Assembly (NCBI GenBank): GCA_035610365.1
Contig: CM069433.1
Location: 175,042,882 to 175,106,881 of the forward strand
Length of the DNA: 64,000 nt
Origin: Aquatica leii
Lineage: Eukaryota > Arthropoda > Insecta > Coleoptera > Lampyridae
Reading direction: 5' to 3'
The notes under the pieces were generated by a model. It worked only from the letters and a program-made list of their open reading frames with translations. It had not been told where the DNA came from and did no database searches. Shown piece by piece: positions 1-10,905 of this stretch. A program made the position numbers and the translations under genes. The stretch's first letter is position 1; each line of letters starts with the position of its first letter.

Positions 1-1800
1 CTCTTTCATAAATTTTTTATTATCAGAATAAGTAACAGTCTGATAGATGTCATTTTAAGTGTGCAGAAATACAACTTCAACGTGTTCGTGATAAAAGGCA
101 AGTTTGAAGTATAAATGTTTTTTTTTAATTATTTGATGACGATAAAAATCTTATATTATTTTATTTATTATTTACTTTTTTAAAAACACAATTTTGCTAA
201 TTTTAATAAACTAACATCTTATTTAAATGAATATTAGCTTTTAAAAAATTATCTGTTGATAACGTTATTATTCTGTACTTTAAAACAAGTGAAGTATCCG
301 CATTAACATAAGTTTTATCACAAAGTTAAAAACTGAATACATTTATTATCTAATATTTTTTTTATCAGTAGCACATTTTCTATTAAGTTTATTGCTTAAA
401 ATTTGTTTAAAGTTTGTTAACCGCAAAGTTTACGTTATTGTAGCACACTTTTAATGTATAAACAATATCATAAAATACACACCTTTATATATAATAAAGT
501 TTTTAACAAAACTTGTTTAAAAATTTAATTTGTGATTTAGTTATTTAAGTCACGTTTTAAATTTCATAACAAATCTATATGATTGAAAAACTTTTCAAAT
601 ACAGAAACCTTCATACTAAAAATATTCTATTATTATTATTTGTTTAATACAATACACTTATTCAACATTTTTAATTAAAAAAAATATGTGACGTGTTTTG
701 ATTTTCTTTGAAATTTTTAATTTTAAATTGTTTTGTATGCGATTTTTATATAATAGCATTTGTATGGAGTATTCAAACGAAAAATATTTGTAGTATTATT
801 TCACCCACAATAAGAAAAAATACAAAAGATCTAAATCTTATGTAATAAAAACATTTTTATCTTGGAATACATAATACTTCTTATAACTGTTACTTCTGAT
901 ACATTCAAATAATTTGAATTGTTATTCAGGTTTTGTGAATTATTTTTATAATTTATATTTAAATTTTAATTTTAGAATTCTATTTTGTTCATTCATTTAA
1001 TATTGTAAGACTGTGTTGTAAAGTACTATTTATTATACAGTTTTGTTGCCATAAAACAACGCTTTATTGTATTAGTAAAAGTTATTTTGTTTTAATAGCA
1101 CAATAAAATAACTTTTATTGTCATTTGCTAATGTTAGAATAGATTCTGTCGCAATAAATCTGTGTAAATTTACATTGTAATTAGATATATTATACTTATT
1201 TACATGGCATATTTTTTTCTTAGAAAAGTTAAAATTTTTATTAGTAAATGTTTAACAAGATTTTTGTTAGTATTTTTAGTTTGGATTTCAGCTTAAACAA
1301 TCAATAAAATCATTCAGTAACAAAACAGTGTAAAAATCACAATGTTATATGTTAAGTTTGAATTAAGTTCAACATGTATATCATATCAGCCCTTATAACA
1401 ATTTTTCAAGGTTGAATCTAGATTTTGTTTTGCTTTGTCAGATAAAAATAATAAGTTAATTTATGGTACTGATCTAAACCAATCAGGACAGGCACATTAT
1501 AAACCAATTTCATCTGGAGAAAATGAATTTATTTCCAAATCAAATATTTGTATTATTTCTTGTGTAAAATACACAAAAATGAACGAGTAGTATAGAAAAA
1601 TCCAACATCCCTGTACAGCAGATATTGTCGTTTAATTTGAATGAAATTTACTAAGTAAACTTCAACAAAAACGAAAGAAATTTACTCAAATAATTGTTTT
1701 TGAACATGGCATTGTTTCTCTAAAGCACAAAATGTTTCTTGATCAAAAGGTAACGCTAGTATTGCACAATATGAACTAATTAATAATAAACAAAAACGAC
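1..1800. other. AT-rich region without recognisable genes
   Basis: Very AT-rich sequence with many homopolymer and TTTAAA-type runs and stop codons in all frames. I see no transposase, RT or exon-like segment. Confidence 0.7.
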
Positions 1801-1807
1801 AAAAAAC

Positions 1808-2173
1808 TTATAGATTTGGTCCTTCAACATTACATTGCTGACCCAGATTTTTGAAATGTGGTTTGTTACGTGCATTAATTTCTGATATAATACCCTGTAT
1901 ATTCATTACCTTCAAGTTAGATTTCTGTTTTTGACGCCTTGTAACGTGTAGATTCGTATTTGAGCGTAAATCCGCCTGATAGTTAGGCAACTTACCTTTA
2001 AAAGTGGGAAATACTTGACCTCGAGTTGTAATTTTCAAGTTATGCTCGCAGAGGGCGCTTGAGAGTAGTCGGCCATCTACGAAATTTACTTTATTTGGTG
2101 GTTTCACGATGTCATGGACGTGACAGAGTCGGATAGGTAAGAAAAATGAGGTTTTTCTGTCATCGATTAACAT
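1808..2173 (-). other. Uncertain 121-codon reading frame in a dispersed repeat
   Basis: An open frame of 121 codons on the minus strand with no family I recognise. Its first half lies in a repeat that recurs at 56.7-57.0 kb. There the frame is broken by stops, but a short stretch can be aligned at the residue level (VDGRLLSSALCEH here against LEGQLLLRSLRES there). This hints that the repeat may once have been coding. A splice-donor-like GGTAAGT sits inside the frame near 1998. It may be a retroelement gag relic, a terminal exon or chance. I do not claim a function. Confidence 0.2.
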
Positions 2174-2950
2174 CTAATGCAACGGCGTTTTATTTTAGAA
2201 CTCACTAAGGAATCCGATTAAATGTCTTATACTTCAAACAAAATATCTACGTATTTTGACATAAAACTCGTAAAGTAGGTTAGTATTTCCCACGTGGTTG
2301 ATAGTGGAGGCGTATCAACTAATATTCGCTGTTTGAGCTCTTTTGTTTCTTCGTATCTATTGGAGTTTTCTTCTGAGCTCCGTCGAAGCTTTCGGACTGA
2401 GTTATCTTGATACCGCTGTGCTTATGCAGTAATCAAAGTAGCGGAGTAAAGGATCCCAGTGGATTGATTCGTCCACGCGCTTCGGGGTCATGACTGCTGC
2501 TGTCGTTACATACGCTGCGGATTTATATTAAGTGAAATCAATGCGGACTTCGAATGTAAATGCATTTTTGTCTTGAACTTTGTCTTTGTACATCCTGTAC
2601 ACCTAGTCTACTACATTTATTTCTGTTTAATTACAATATTTAACCAAATTTTTGGATATGCGTAATTATGTTTAATTATATTTAACGTCAATTCTGCTAC
2701 GATTCAACTGGGGTTAATTACTATGTTTAACAGACGTCTTAATGTAATGGTTTATCTATTTATTGATTATTTAACGTAACTTACAATTTTTTTTTTGGTT
2801 AACATAAAAGAAAAATTTTAATTGTGCGGGAATTGTAAAGGGTAGAGATTTGGGAGCTCGAAACGTTTTTGTCGTAAACTAATTGAATGACACTTTTATT
2901 ACCGGTTGTGAACTTGACGTCAAGGACCACGGGCGGTGTTACTTTGTTTT
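1985..2950 (+). repeat. Dispersed repeat R1, copy 1
   Basis: This segment aligns with the reverse complement of about 56085-56985 over most of its length, with many substitutions and indels. Shared landmarks include ACCACGTG followed by AAATACTAACCTACT (read on the minus strand here), the AAAACCTCATTTT block near 2150, and TGTGCGGGAAT at 2823. The sequence is more GC-balanced than its surroundings, as expected for a once-functional element. It continues directly into repeat R2, so R1 and R2 may be parts of one old retroelement. Confidence 0.65.
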
Positions 2951-3689
2951 AATGCTCACGCGCGACCGCGGGTGGATATGCTACGGGTTACGGTAGCCGC
3001 GGATATATACTTTAAACATTAGCGCTTTATTTATTGCTTCCAGAGTCTATTTTGGAACCTGCTTTAATCTTATATTCTATGTTAAAATTTTGTTGTGTGT
3101 TATATAAATTAATTGATTCTGTGATTATACCATTGGCGTAACCGTCGAATGGCTCTTTCCGTTCGGGAATTGGCTATTAATAGATAGATACTCAATAAAT
3201 GGTTATTGTTGATTTTCGCTATATTTCTTTTGGGGGACCTTGGGTCTAGGATCTCCTTTTCTCCTACCTAGACTATGTATCTTCGATAAAAAAATTCGAG
3301 AAGAGGTGGCGCACTCGGGCATTTCGCTTACCTAAAGAAAACTCTGTGTCTTTCGATTTTCTTTTACCCGACGACCATCTACGGTGAGGCTAGCCGAAAG
3401 GTAAGCGTGACATCTTGGTAATTATCTTAAGAATTTTTTTTTTCCTTTCTTTTTCTCCACCTCCCCCATTGGAAGATAACAGCCTTTTGCCAAGTGTAGT
3501 TTTCTTGTATTTCCTGTCAAGACGTCAAACCGTTAACTACTTAAAATCGTGCTTGTGATAAATGATTCTGAATCTTAAAAAATCAGGATTAATAAATATA
3601 AAATTCTAATTTGAGAACGCATTTTAAGTAGGTTATTTATCACAAGGTAAGTTTTTCCTATTAGTTTTTTTAGACTCTTTGGTAATTTC
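2951..3689. other. Unassigned sequence between R1 and R2
   Basis: Moderately complex, GC-richer sequence containing a pyrimidine-rich tract at about 3440-3475. I recognise no reading frame and found no second copy in the window. It may be the middle part of the same element as R1 and R2. Confidence 0.3.
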
Positions 3690-4490
3690 CTTCTTAATTT
3701 GATAGCACGTTCTGACACGTTTTTGGCTACATGTTTCGATGCATTATCGATCGATGAGGGATTAATATCGACATATACCTTCACGAAACGATTAGTATTC
3801 TGAAAGACCTATGTCCAAACTAAAAACAAAGTCTCGACAACAATTTGTCTCCGAGATATTACTTCTTATGCGTCAGTCGATTGCGATACCAACCTTTTAC
3901 TAATTGCGAGGAACTGCATTCGATACATCGGGTTCTTATATCTAATTTCTTTCAGTATTAACAATTTTGCAGATGTCTACTTTCGTGAGTCATTATGTTG
4001 ACACGATTTGCTATTCATAATTATTTTAGACCTACACCTTCTGTGCATGCTGTGAACCTTAGTTATTTAACATGTAATTTTCTTCGCTCATCGACTCCCG
4101 ATCTGTAACTTATGTATTATGTATTGCGTGTTGTTGATACTTCTGTCATTTATGTATTTAGAATTTACTACAAAATTTCTGGAGCTCGTTGTTAATAATC
4201 TACGTTATTAAATTATAGTTGTTATACATACTTTATCTTTCCTTTATGGTAACATACCTTTCTCTTTTATTGTGGTTACACGAACATCAGGGTAATAAGG
4301 ATTACGAACCTAAAGTTCATTACAAGCTTGGACTTTCTGCACTGATCAAGACACAAGTTTTACTTATAAAAGATCTGGCGCCCTTTAAATACTATTTACT
4401 TGAACTTCCCTATATCTCCGACTGTGTGAGTTGGCCGTGCAAGGTTCGTAAAACCTATAAGCTTGTAACAGGTTTACATATATCATATAA
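3690..4490 (+). repeat. Dispersed repeat R2, copy 1, possibly LTR-like
   Basis: This segment is homologous to the reverse complement of about 45230-46300. Shared blocks include GCATTCGATACA followed by GGGTTCTTATAT, CATAATTATTTTAG, AAGGATTACGA, GATCTGGCGCCC and CGTGCAAGGTTCGTAA. TGGCGCC at about 4377 is the usual first heptamer of a retroelement primer-binding site, and TATAAAAG lies just before it. Part of R2 could therefore be an LTR followed by a PBS. No gag or pol follows, so this is an inference. A 92-codon open frame across 4219-4497 is not conserved in the other copy and is probably chance. Confidence 0.6.
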
Positions 4491-4499
4491 TTTGTAGCC

Positions 4500-6340
4500 C
4501 GTCCTTGCGTTGCGTGGTGGTTGTGTCCACAACACTTCAGATAGAGCAAACTGGATAAATGAGTACTCAAAACACAATTGAGATGTTTAATAAAATAATT
4601 AAACGTGTTTACACTGTAGCGCAACTCTCAGGTAGTTTAGATAAGCGAAGAGTGCACTAACAAACGATGTAAGGAAATTAATTAAACAATTAGAAAAATT
4701 GTCAAAATTGGTCAATTAACTTCCGAAGTCAGGGATGCCAAATAGTTTGATTTTAAGACTAAACTATTAAAGTCTTATCTGCAATAAAAAGTTGCCCAGG
4801 AATAATTCATTGATTCAATCTCAACAGATTTATAATGCTATATTCAAAAACAAAACAAAACAAAACAATAAGGTAAAATTCAGTAAGGTTACTTAAAACT
4901 AAGAATAGAAATTTTTATCATTTAATTGATTAAACTTAAAATTTAGATAATACCGGTATTTCTTTACATATAGTAAGAAAAACAATTTTAATTAAATTAC
5001 TTTAAATATTTGCAGTAAGCAAATTTAATTTTTATATTAATTAGAGAATTTTATTATTTAGTATTTAATAAGTTACGTTCAAATATGTTATTTTGTAAGA
5101 AAAAAAATTAAGTTTGTTGATGAAGCAGTCTTTAATCAACGAAAGAAATGTAGAGATAAAAGTAACTCACGCATACGGATCAAATTTCACCTTGATGTCA
5201 TCCAACGGAATGCAGAGTTAAAGCTGACGGATAGCCTTGGGAAAGTTCCCATCAAAAATCGTTGATCAAGGTGTATTTTCTTCACGAAAATCGATTCGGA
5301 TCACTGGTATTTATTGTATTATTCATACCGAATCCATTCAAATTATAAAGATAATGATAATTTCATTAAAGATAAAATCGGTACAAAAAAAAGTCGAAAA
5401 CAAATAAAAACTGGGAATTAGATAAACTTAACCAAATAGAAATGAAAGACATACCTGTATTATTAACAAAGACTTTTTAAATAAAGATATTGTAGATATA
5501 AGGTAAGATAAAAACCACATGGCTTCAAAATGAAGTACCACATGCGTACTACTCAAAGACTCAGTACCGAATGAATCTCAAGCCAACCTCGCTCTAAAAA
5601 GTAGCGACTTCACAAAATAAAATAAAGGAAGGTTTACACGCAAATTTAGTTAAACTAATACAGATAATTTACAATCAGATAATAACAGTAACGGAAACGT
5701 TACAACACTTAAACACACAAAAATAAATGAAATGATTAGAATTCAAATTAAAAACATAACATAATTCAGAAAATGAATTTTAAATTAAGTCTAGGCGGCT
5801 CTGTATATATCCTTTGCTGAATACACCGCTTACTTCCTCCATCGGTGTTTACACGTCTCGGGTATATGTGTATGTTGAATCTAAAACAGATTACAAATAT
5901 GGTAGCGTAACTAAATGCATCGATTGAACAACAATTGAAATTAGGGTGACGTTTTCGATAATTTTCCAAGGTTGCAACTAGGCCTTGAACTTGCGGTGTA
6001 AATGAATAAATGCAATGTGAGGAAATGAACCATGTAATTATGAGGTATGTAACACGGTGCGGTAACAAAATGGATTTCTAGTGTATTTGTTTATGTCACA
6101 GGTACACAGTTACATAAAGTTGTTGTTGTCATACAACTCGAGAGATGAATAAAACCGCCTGAAACGCTTACGGCAAGAACTAAGGTACCTACGTGTAGTA
6201 TGTAACAATCCAGTAATGGTGAATAACTTCTTTTGCATCCACGGCAAGCGCTAGAGCACTCTACGTACCGATAAATTTAAATGTTAGACAATTACTAACA
6301 AGAATAAAAAATACAAAAATTTACAATAAAACACTTACTG
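4500..6340. other. Non-coding interval
   Basis: AT-rich with some more complex patches at 5160-5330 and 5520-6290. Open frames such as 5766-6068 on the minus strand match no family I know. I see no convincing gene or mobile element here. Confidence 0.5.
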
Positions 6341-7280
6341 ATTATACGGGCGATTTGATGAGAATGAGTGAAAAATGATTCGACGTTTGTTGCGACAAGT
6401 AAAAGTCAGGTCCAGATCGTTGCAGTGAACATTAATAATTTAATCAGGTCGAGCAAATGTTCCAGGTACAGACTATGGTTGTTAATTGGATTATTAGTAA
6501 ACTTACTGTTAATTTTCAGGTTCGGAAACGGTTTTTGGCAGGTTTGAGGTGTCTTCAGAGACGGCTTCGGACGCAGAGGAAAAGATGCCATCTTAGACGA
6601 TGCAGCCGCTTTTATATCCTTTTTCCTTCCTTTTGGGCCGGTTTTACAGCGGGGGTCGTCTTGGTGCTGGTGGGATATACGAGGATGGGGGTAAAGTCAA
6701 CGCACCATTTTATGGAATTTGTTTTGTCTTTACTTTCGTTTCGTTACAAATTTACAATTTAACAGGAAGTCTGCTAAAACACAAAAGAAAAAATCAAAAA
6801 CGATAAAAGAAAAAAGCTATCAAAAAAAAAATTAGAGAGAAATGGGTGTTAATTATTAGTAAATCTCGTCAAAATAGTAGAAATTTAAATGATGGAAACA
6901 CTGCGAGAGGATTCTTTGTCAGCTACACATGCACTGTAAATATTGTTACGTTCTTATTTATTAAAAACTATTTTATTTAAAACGACTAAAAATTAGATTT
7001 ACTTATTCTACAAATATGTACACTTTTAAATTAACCGAACTTAATTAAATCTAATAATATTTAATGAAAACACTTACACGAATTTATGTATAACCGTTGT
7101 ATAACACGATAACTAACACGAGATAAGATAACGTCCTCGGATTTCACACTGTAAGTCACGTTCACTTGATTCGGTGTACACTGTCATTTATTTAAAACTC
7201 TCCGCACGTGCTAATCACTTATTTATCTTCACTTGCTTAATCTTCTTAATACTGCATGCATTCACATTCCAGCAATAACT
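6341..7280 (-). other. Putative spliced transcript, no recognised protein
   Basis: Downstream of the minus-strand promoter at 7280-7416 the sequence reads like an insect leader. A purine-rich exon 1 (about 7280-7078) ends at GTGTAAGTG, a good splice donor at 7077. A long T-rich tract ending in TTTTAG at about 6774 is a good acceptor. A second block (6773-6342) ends at another GTAAGTG donor. Exon 2 contains AAAATGGTGCG followed by a stop in frame, and a 61-codon frame (6406-6591) rich in Pro and Lys. All frames carry stops. It could be a heat-inducible non-coding RNA, the 5' end of a gene lying outside clear recognition, or a transposon promoter. Confidence 0.3.
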
Positions 7281-7416
7281 GACCTACGATCTGTCTCGTC
7301 GCTATATAAAGACATACGGAAATCCTTCTCGATCGTTCGTCACTTTTCGCTATAACTTCTAGAAAATAGATAACAGCATTCTAGAAGGCTCTTGCGTTTG
7401 CAAGTAATTTCTTGAA
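7280..7416 (-). promoter_or_regulatory. TATA/initiator promoter with heat-shock-element-like sites
   Basis: On the minus strand TATATA (7308-7303) begins 28 bp upstream of the A in TCAGTT (7282-7277), the arthropod initiator consensus. That is the canonical spacing. Further upstream are three TTCnnGAA palindromes: TTCTAGAA at 7357-7364, TTCTAGAA at 7379-7386 and TTCTTGAA at 7409-7416. Inverted GAA/TTC pairs of this kind are the core of heat-shock factor sites. The start and orientation follow from the order HSE, TATA, Inr. Activity is inferred, not shown. Confidence 0.45.
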
Positions 7417-7499
7417 CGTTTCAATATAACTGACGTGAACGAACATTTTATCAGAAGATTTTACATAATTTTACAAACTATGGCTAATAGTAACCTTAT

Positions 7500-7860
7500 T
7501 GACTGAAATTTGGAATGCAAAAGCAACCGCTAAATATTATGTACAGTTTTTAACAAATGTAATGTCCCTCGGATACATAGGCGAGTACCACGTTTAGGAT
7601 CGTAAACGAAGATATATAAATAAAAAAACAACTAGTTGTTGCGTTGCGCTAATTTGCAAAGATACTATTGTTAACTGGCAAAGGTGGTCCACCAGAACAA
7701 TTCTAATAAAGTGAGACTTGTATTACCTGTCCGTGACGTAGCATAGAAATAGATAGCTTGCCCTTTAATATCAAACAATTCCGTTTTAAACGCCAATTGT
7801 AAATTTTCAGAATAATTTTCAACCTCGCCCGAATCACTCATTGTACCGAATACAAAAAAG
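7500..7860. other. Non-coding interval
   Basis: Mixed-composition sequence between the heat-shock-like promoter and the inverted repeat R3. I see nothing assignable. Confidence 0.4.
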
Positions 7861-7861
7861 A

Positions 7862-8140
7862 TTTATGGTAATAGTATATTATATACCAAGGTTGAGAAGT
7901 GCATCATTACAACTTAAGCGACAGATGATATCGCAAGACGCGAAGCGCGGAGGGCTATAAGTCACGCACGTTATAATCATCTTCTCAAGCGTAGTCTATA
8001 TACAGTTTTTCCACTATTATAATTATAAAACCTTTTTAGGTGTTACTATATCAAATTTAAAATTTAAGATGTTAATTTGGAATTAAAATCAAGTGAGTGA
8101 TTTTGACAGTTGTCATTGGTTTAGTAGAAATAATTTTTAC
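7862..8140 (-). repeat. Inverted end R3, left copy
   Basis: The reverse complement of this segment aligns with about 16275-16500. Shared blocks, in the order of the right copy, are TGACAA(C/T)TGTCA, the pair of short A-rich tracts, ACTGTATATAGA, CTTGA followed by GATTATAA, GATATCAT, and CTTCTCAA followed by TATAATATAC. The two copies point towards each other, as terminal inverted repeats do, and a DDE transposase remnant lies just inside the left copy. Confidence 0.5.
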
Positions 8141-8599
8141 GTAATTCGTAATTGTGATTTATATTACAAATTAAATAGAAACCTTAGTTTTTTTTACTAA
8201 ATTTACTAAAATTGTTTAAAAACATTATTACTTGAAGCATAAATTATATCTAAAATACATATATCAAATCCAGTTAAAATTCACATTTAGTTAAGCGCGA
8301 GCTTCAAACAACTTGAATTTTTAAAATCAAATTATTTGTTTAATGAATGATTTAAATTCTTAAAGCAGCATTAAATAAAATGTGCTGTCTCTAGTAAACA
8401 GTTTTCTAAACTTTTTTCTTGAAGACTGTTATAAAATTATCAGAAAATGTAAATATCATCATTATTAACCATTGGTTAATAATGAAATATTATTTACCTG
8501 CGCTTAAAAAAACCTACTATTTTACGTAATAATGAAAGCCTATACAACTAGTAGTGGGAAAAAAATATATGCTATACACTGTACGGCGAAAAGATAGAG

Positions 8600-9460
8600 T
8601 TAAGCTTGACCCTGTTCTTTTGCCATTTCATCAGTAAGATATTTTGGCATGATGGCAACCTCTCTAACAAAAAGCAGAAGTTCAGCTTTTACCATATCTG
8701 ATAGGTAAACAATCAACATGCTTTCTAACCAAGCTTGTATGTCCGCTTTTTTCGTTCCTGTATTTAGAATCTTCTGTGTTTTCCTGATATGATAAGAAGC
8801 ATCATCCATCACAATTACAGAATTTCCAGTCAAGTGGCTTAGAATTTGTAAAAACTAGTTTTCGAAAACTTCTCCACTCATTTCTTCATGATAATTTCCA
8901 GTTTTTTTTTATTCAAAGCATATCAAACCATTCTCAACAAAATCGTCTTCAAATCATATGTGGAGAGTATTATAAGACGATTTTCTTTGCCGGACGGGTC
9001 TTTTAACCCTGTCGTTAATCCTTCAATGATAGTCTGCGTTTGAGTCACGATTGTTGTGTCTTTCCATATTTTGCTTACAATATGATCAGCGTTCTTCTAA
9101 AAATACAATTTTTTGTCCTTTTCTCTTTACTTTCGGATCTTTCGCAGAAAACGTCGTCTCCAGGCAATGATCTCGTTTTATTCTTTAAGAATACTATTGC
9201 GTGATCTTTTTGAGAATCTATAAAGCAAGACCACAATCACATTTAAAAGATATATAAATAAACAATTTGTTTACACACCGAAATCCAATTTCTTTAATTA
9301 GCAAACTCATTGTAGTCTTTTTCAATTGAAATAGATTTTCGTTTTCCTGCAATGCTAACATTTTATTCAGAGTTGGCGGTTTATTTCTTTCAAAAAAAAA
9401 AAACTATGTAATGAATAGCATTTTTAGCTGCATCAGCGATGTTGTTCAAAACTGATCGTG
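8600..9460 (-). pseudogene. DDE_3-type (Tc1/mariner-IS630 superfamily) transposase pseudogene
   Basis: Read from 9460 down, conceptual translation in shifting frames gives the domain order of an insect DDE_3 transposase. First comes PPTLNKMLALQENENLF with LLIKEIGFR (about 9395-9270). Next is a WRRRFLRKIR-like segment (about 9170). Then comes GLTTGLKDPSG followed by RLIILST (about 9030-8960), then YHEEMSGEVFEN (about 8900). Last is VIVMDDASYH (about 8810), the second catalytic Asp block, followed by KKADIQAWL. Stops and frameshifts separate the parts; only the last 77 codons (8833-8600) are open. The catalytic Asp in MDDASYH is kept. A related N-terminal fragment occurs at 38945-39160. Confidence 0.75.
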
Positions 9461-9904
9461 GTCTGTGATACACTTTTGGTGCCTGAAGGTCATGTGTTTC
9501 TTGATATTTACAAATAATATTGAAAACACGCAAGACACACACACCTAAAATTGTAATCGATACCGATAATACTAATAACTTAATTAAAATTACCTGCAGC
9601 TTTTGCAGTAAATTAGATAATTTGGGTCTTAGCTCTATCGGGGTGTTCCTCGGTACTAACTTTAAAGATATTAACAATGCGTTTCTTGTCATCAATCAAA
9701 AAATGTTGGGCTGTTCGATGTTTAGGTAGAGACAGAGCCATAGCTTGATCCGTAATTAAATAAATGAATAATCTAAAACACAAAATGTAACTTTAACATA
9801 AATCATTAACGAATTATTTCACTACGCACCTGAATATACGCAAATGTACACCAAAGTATTGAAAAATACTATTTTGTCAAATGAATGGAAAAAACAGGTG
9901 TTTG

Positions 9905-10660
9905 TTGTGATACTGAGTTGAAAATTTTAAATCAACTTCAGCTTGCATATATTTTAGAATGTATTTTAGAGAAAGCTCCAGTTTGAATATTTTCTACAAT
10001 CATTTCAGAAAGTATAATATCCCTTAAAGAAATTTTGCTTTGGCCAAAAGTTGTTCCAAAACAGTCAATTAGAGGTAGCAATAGACCTAGCAAAACTGTT
10101 ATTATAACATGATCACCGTATACGAACGAATTCAAAAACTGTCAAAAGCCATGTCGTGTTAAACCGCCAAAACAAGTAAAAACAGATTTTTTTAGTGATG
10201 AAATACCAACATCGTCAAAAAACTGCAAATAAAACCGTTAAAAACAATGTCTGTTAATTGTCATCAGAAAGCTGGGATAATATTTGTCAAGTATCTGACA
10301 ATTCTGATTTTAGTTCTTTGAAAATTCAAAAAAAAATTACTTTGGTTAAGAAGAAATTGAAGAAGATATTGTCAGTGGTAATGGAAGTTAAAAATCAAGT
10401 TATCAAAAAGTTTCTGAGACAAATTATAATAGTAGTTGAATAGGAATCAAATTTTTTGGAGGTGGTTAATAAAGTGAAGCTCGCGAAAAATTATCGGCAG
10501 CATGCCGTTATTTTTGTATTTCCAGAGATTTATGATAATAAAATATTTACTTTGTGTTTCACAATGTTCTAATTGATATTCCACTTTGCCCCATTTGTGA
10601 TTTTACTTTACCCCAATAGGTGGGGTAAAATGGAATAAACACGCGTTATTAATTTATGCT
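9905..10660 (+). pseudogene. pogo/Tigger-like (DDE_1) transposase C-terminal remnant
   Basis: In broken plus-strand frames I read LKEILLWPKVVPKQSIRG, then a segment of the form KTVIIT-SPYTNEFKNCQK (about 10010-10140). This resembles the linker after the DDE domain of insect pogo/Tigger-like transposases, which typically has LPLPK, then ITSSPYK. An acidic stretch ending SESWDNICQ follows at about 10260-10290. Past that, a PEIYDNKIF segment and an HFAPF-like segment (10520-10600) could be the C-terminal tail. No DDE catalytic block is visible upstream, so it is truncated. The family call rests on the motif style alone. Confidence 0.4.
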
Positions 10661-10905
10661 CAATAGTTTTAATTTGTGATTACTTAAGATGCCAAAACTT
10701 TTCCAGTACGTTGCCTAGAAAGCTACTAACAGTTCTCATAGCATAAAAGCAGTTAAAATCAAAATTTATGTAAAATGTGAATTTTTGTGTTAGCTACTCC
10801 ACTTTACCCACTTCTTTCCCTATTTTTAATTATATTTAAATTTTTTATATATGTTCAATTTATATATTATTACTATACTGTTAACGCAATTTATAACTAA
10901 ATTTG

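Noticed and set aside
4219-4497. 92-codon open frame
   Set aside because: It lies inside repeat R2 and is not preserved as a frame in the copy at 45230-46300.
6457-6806. Two overlapping plus-strand frames
   Set aside because: They are antisense to the putative minus-strand exon, have no recognisable domain, and overlap each other in different frames.
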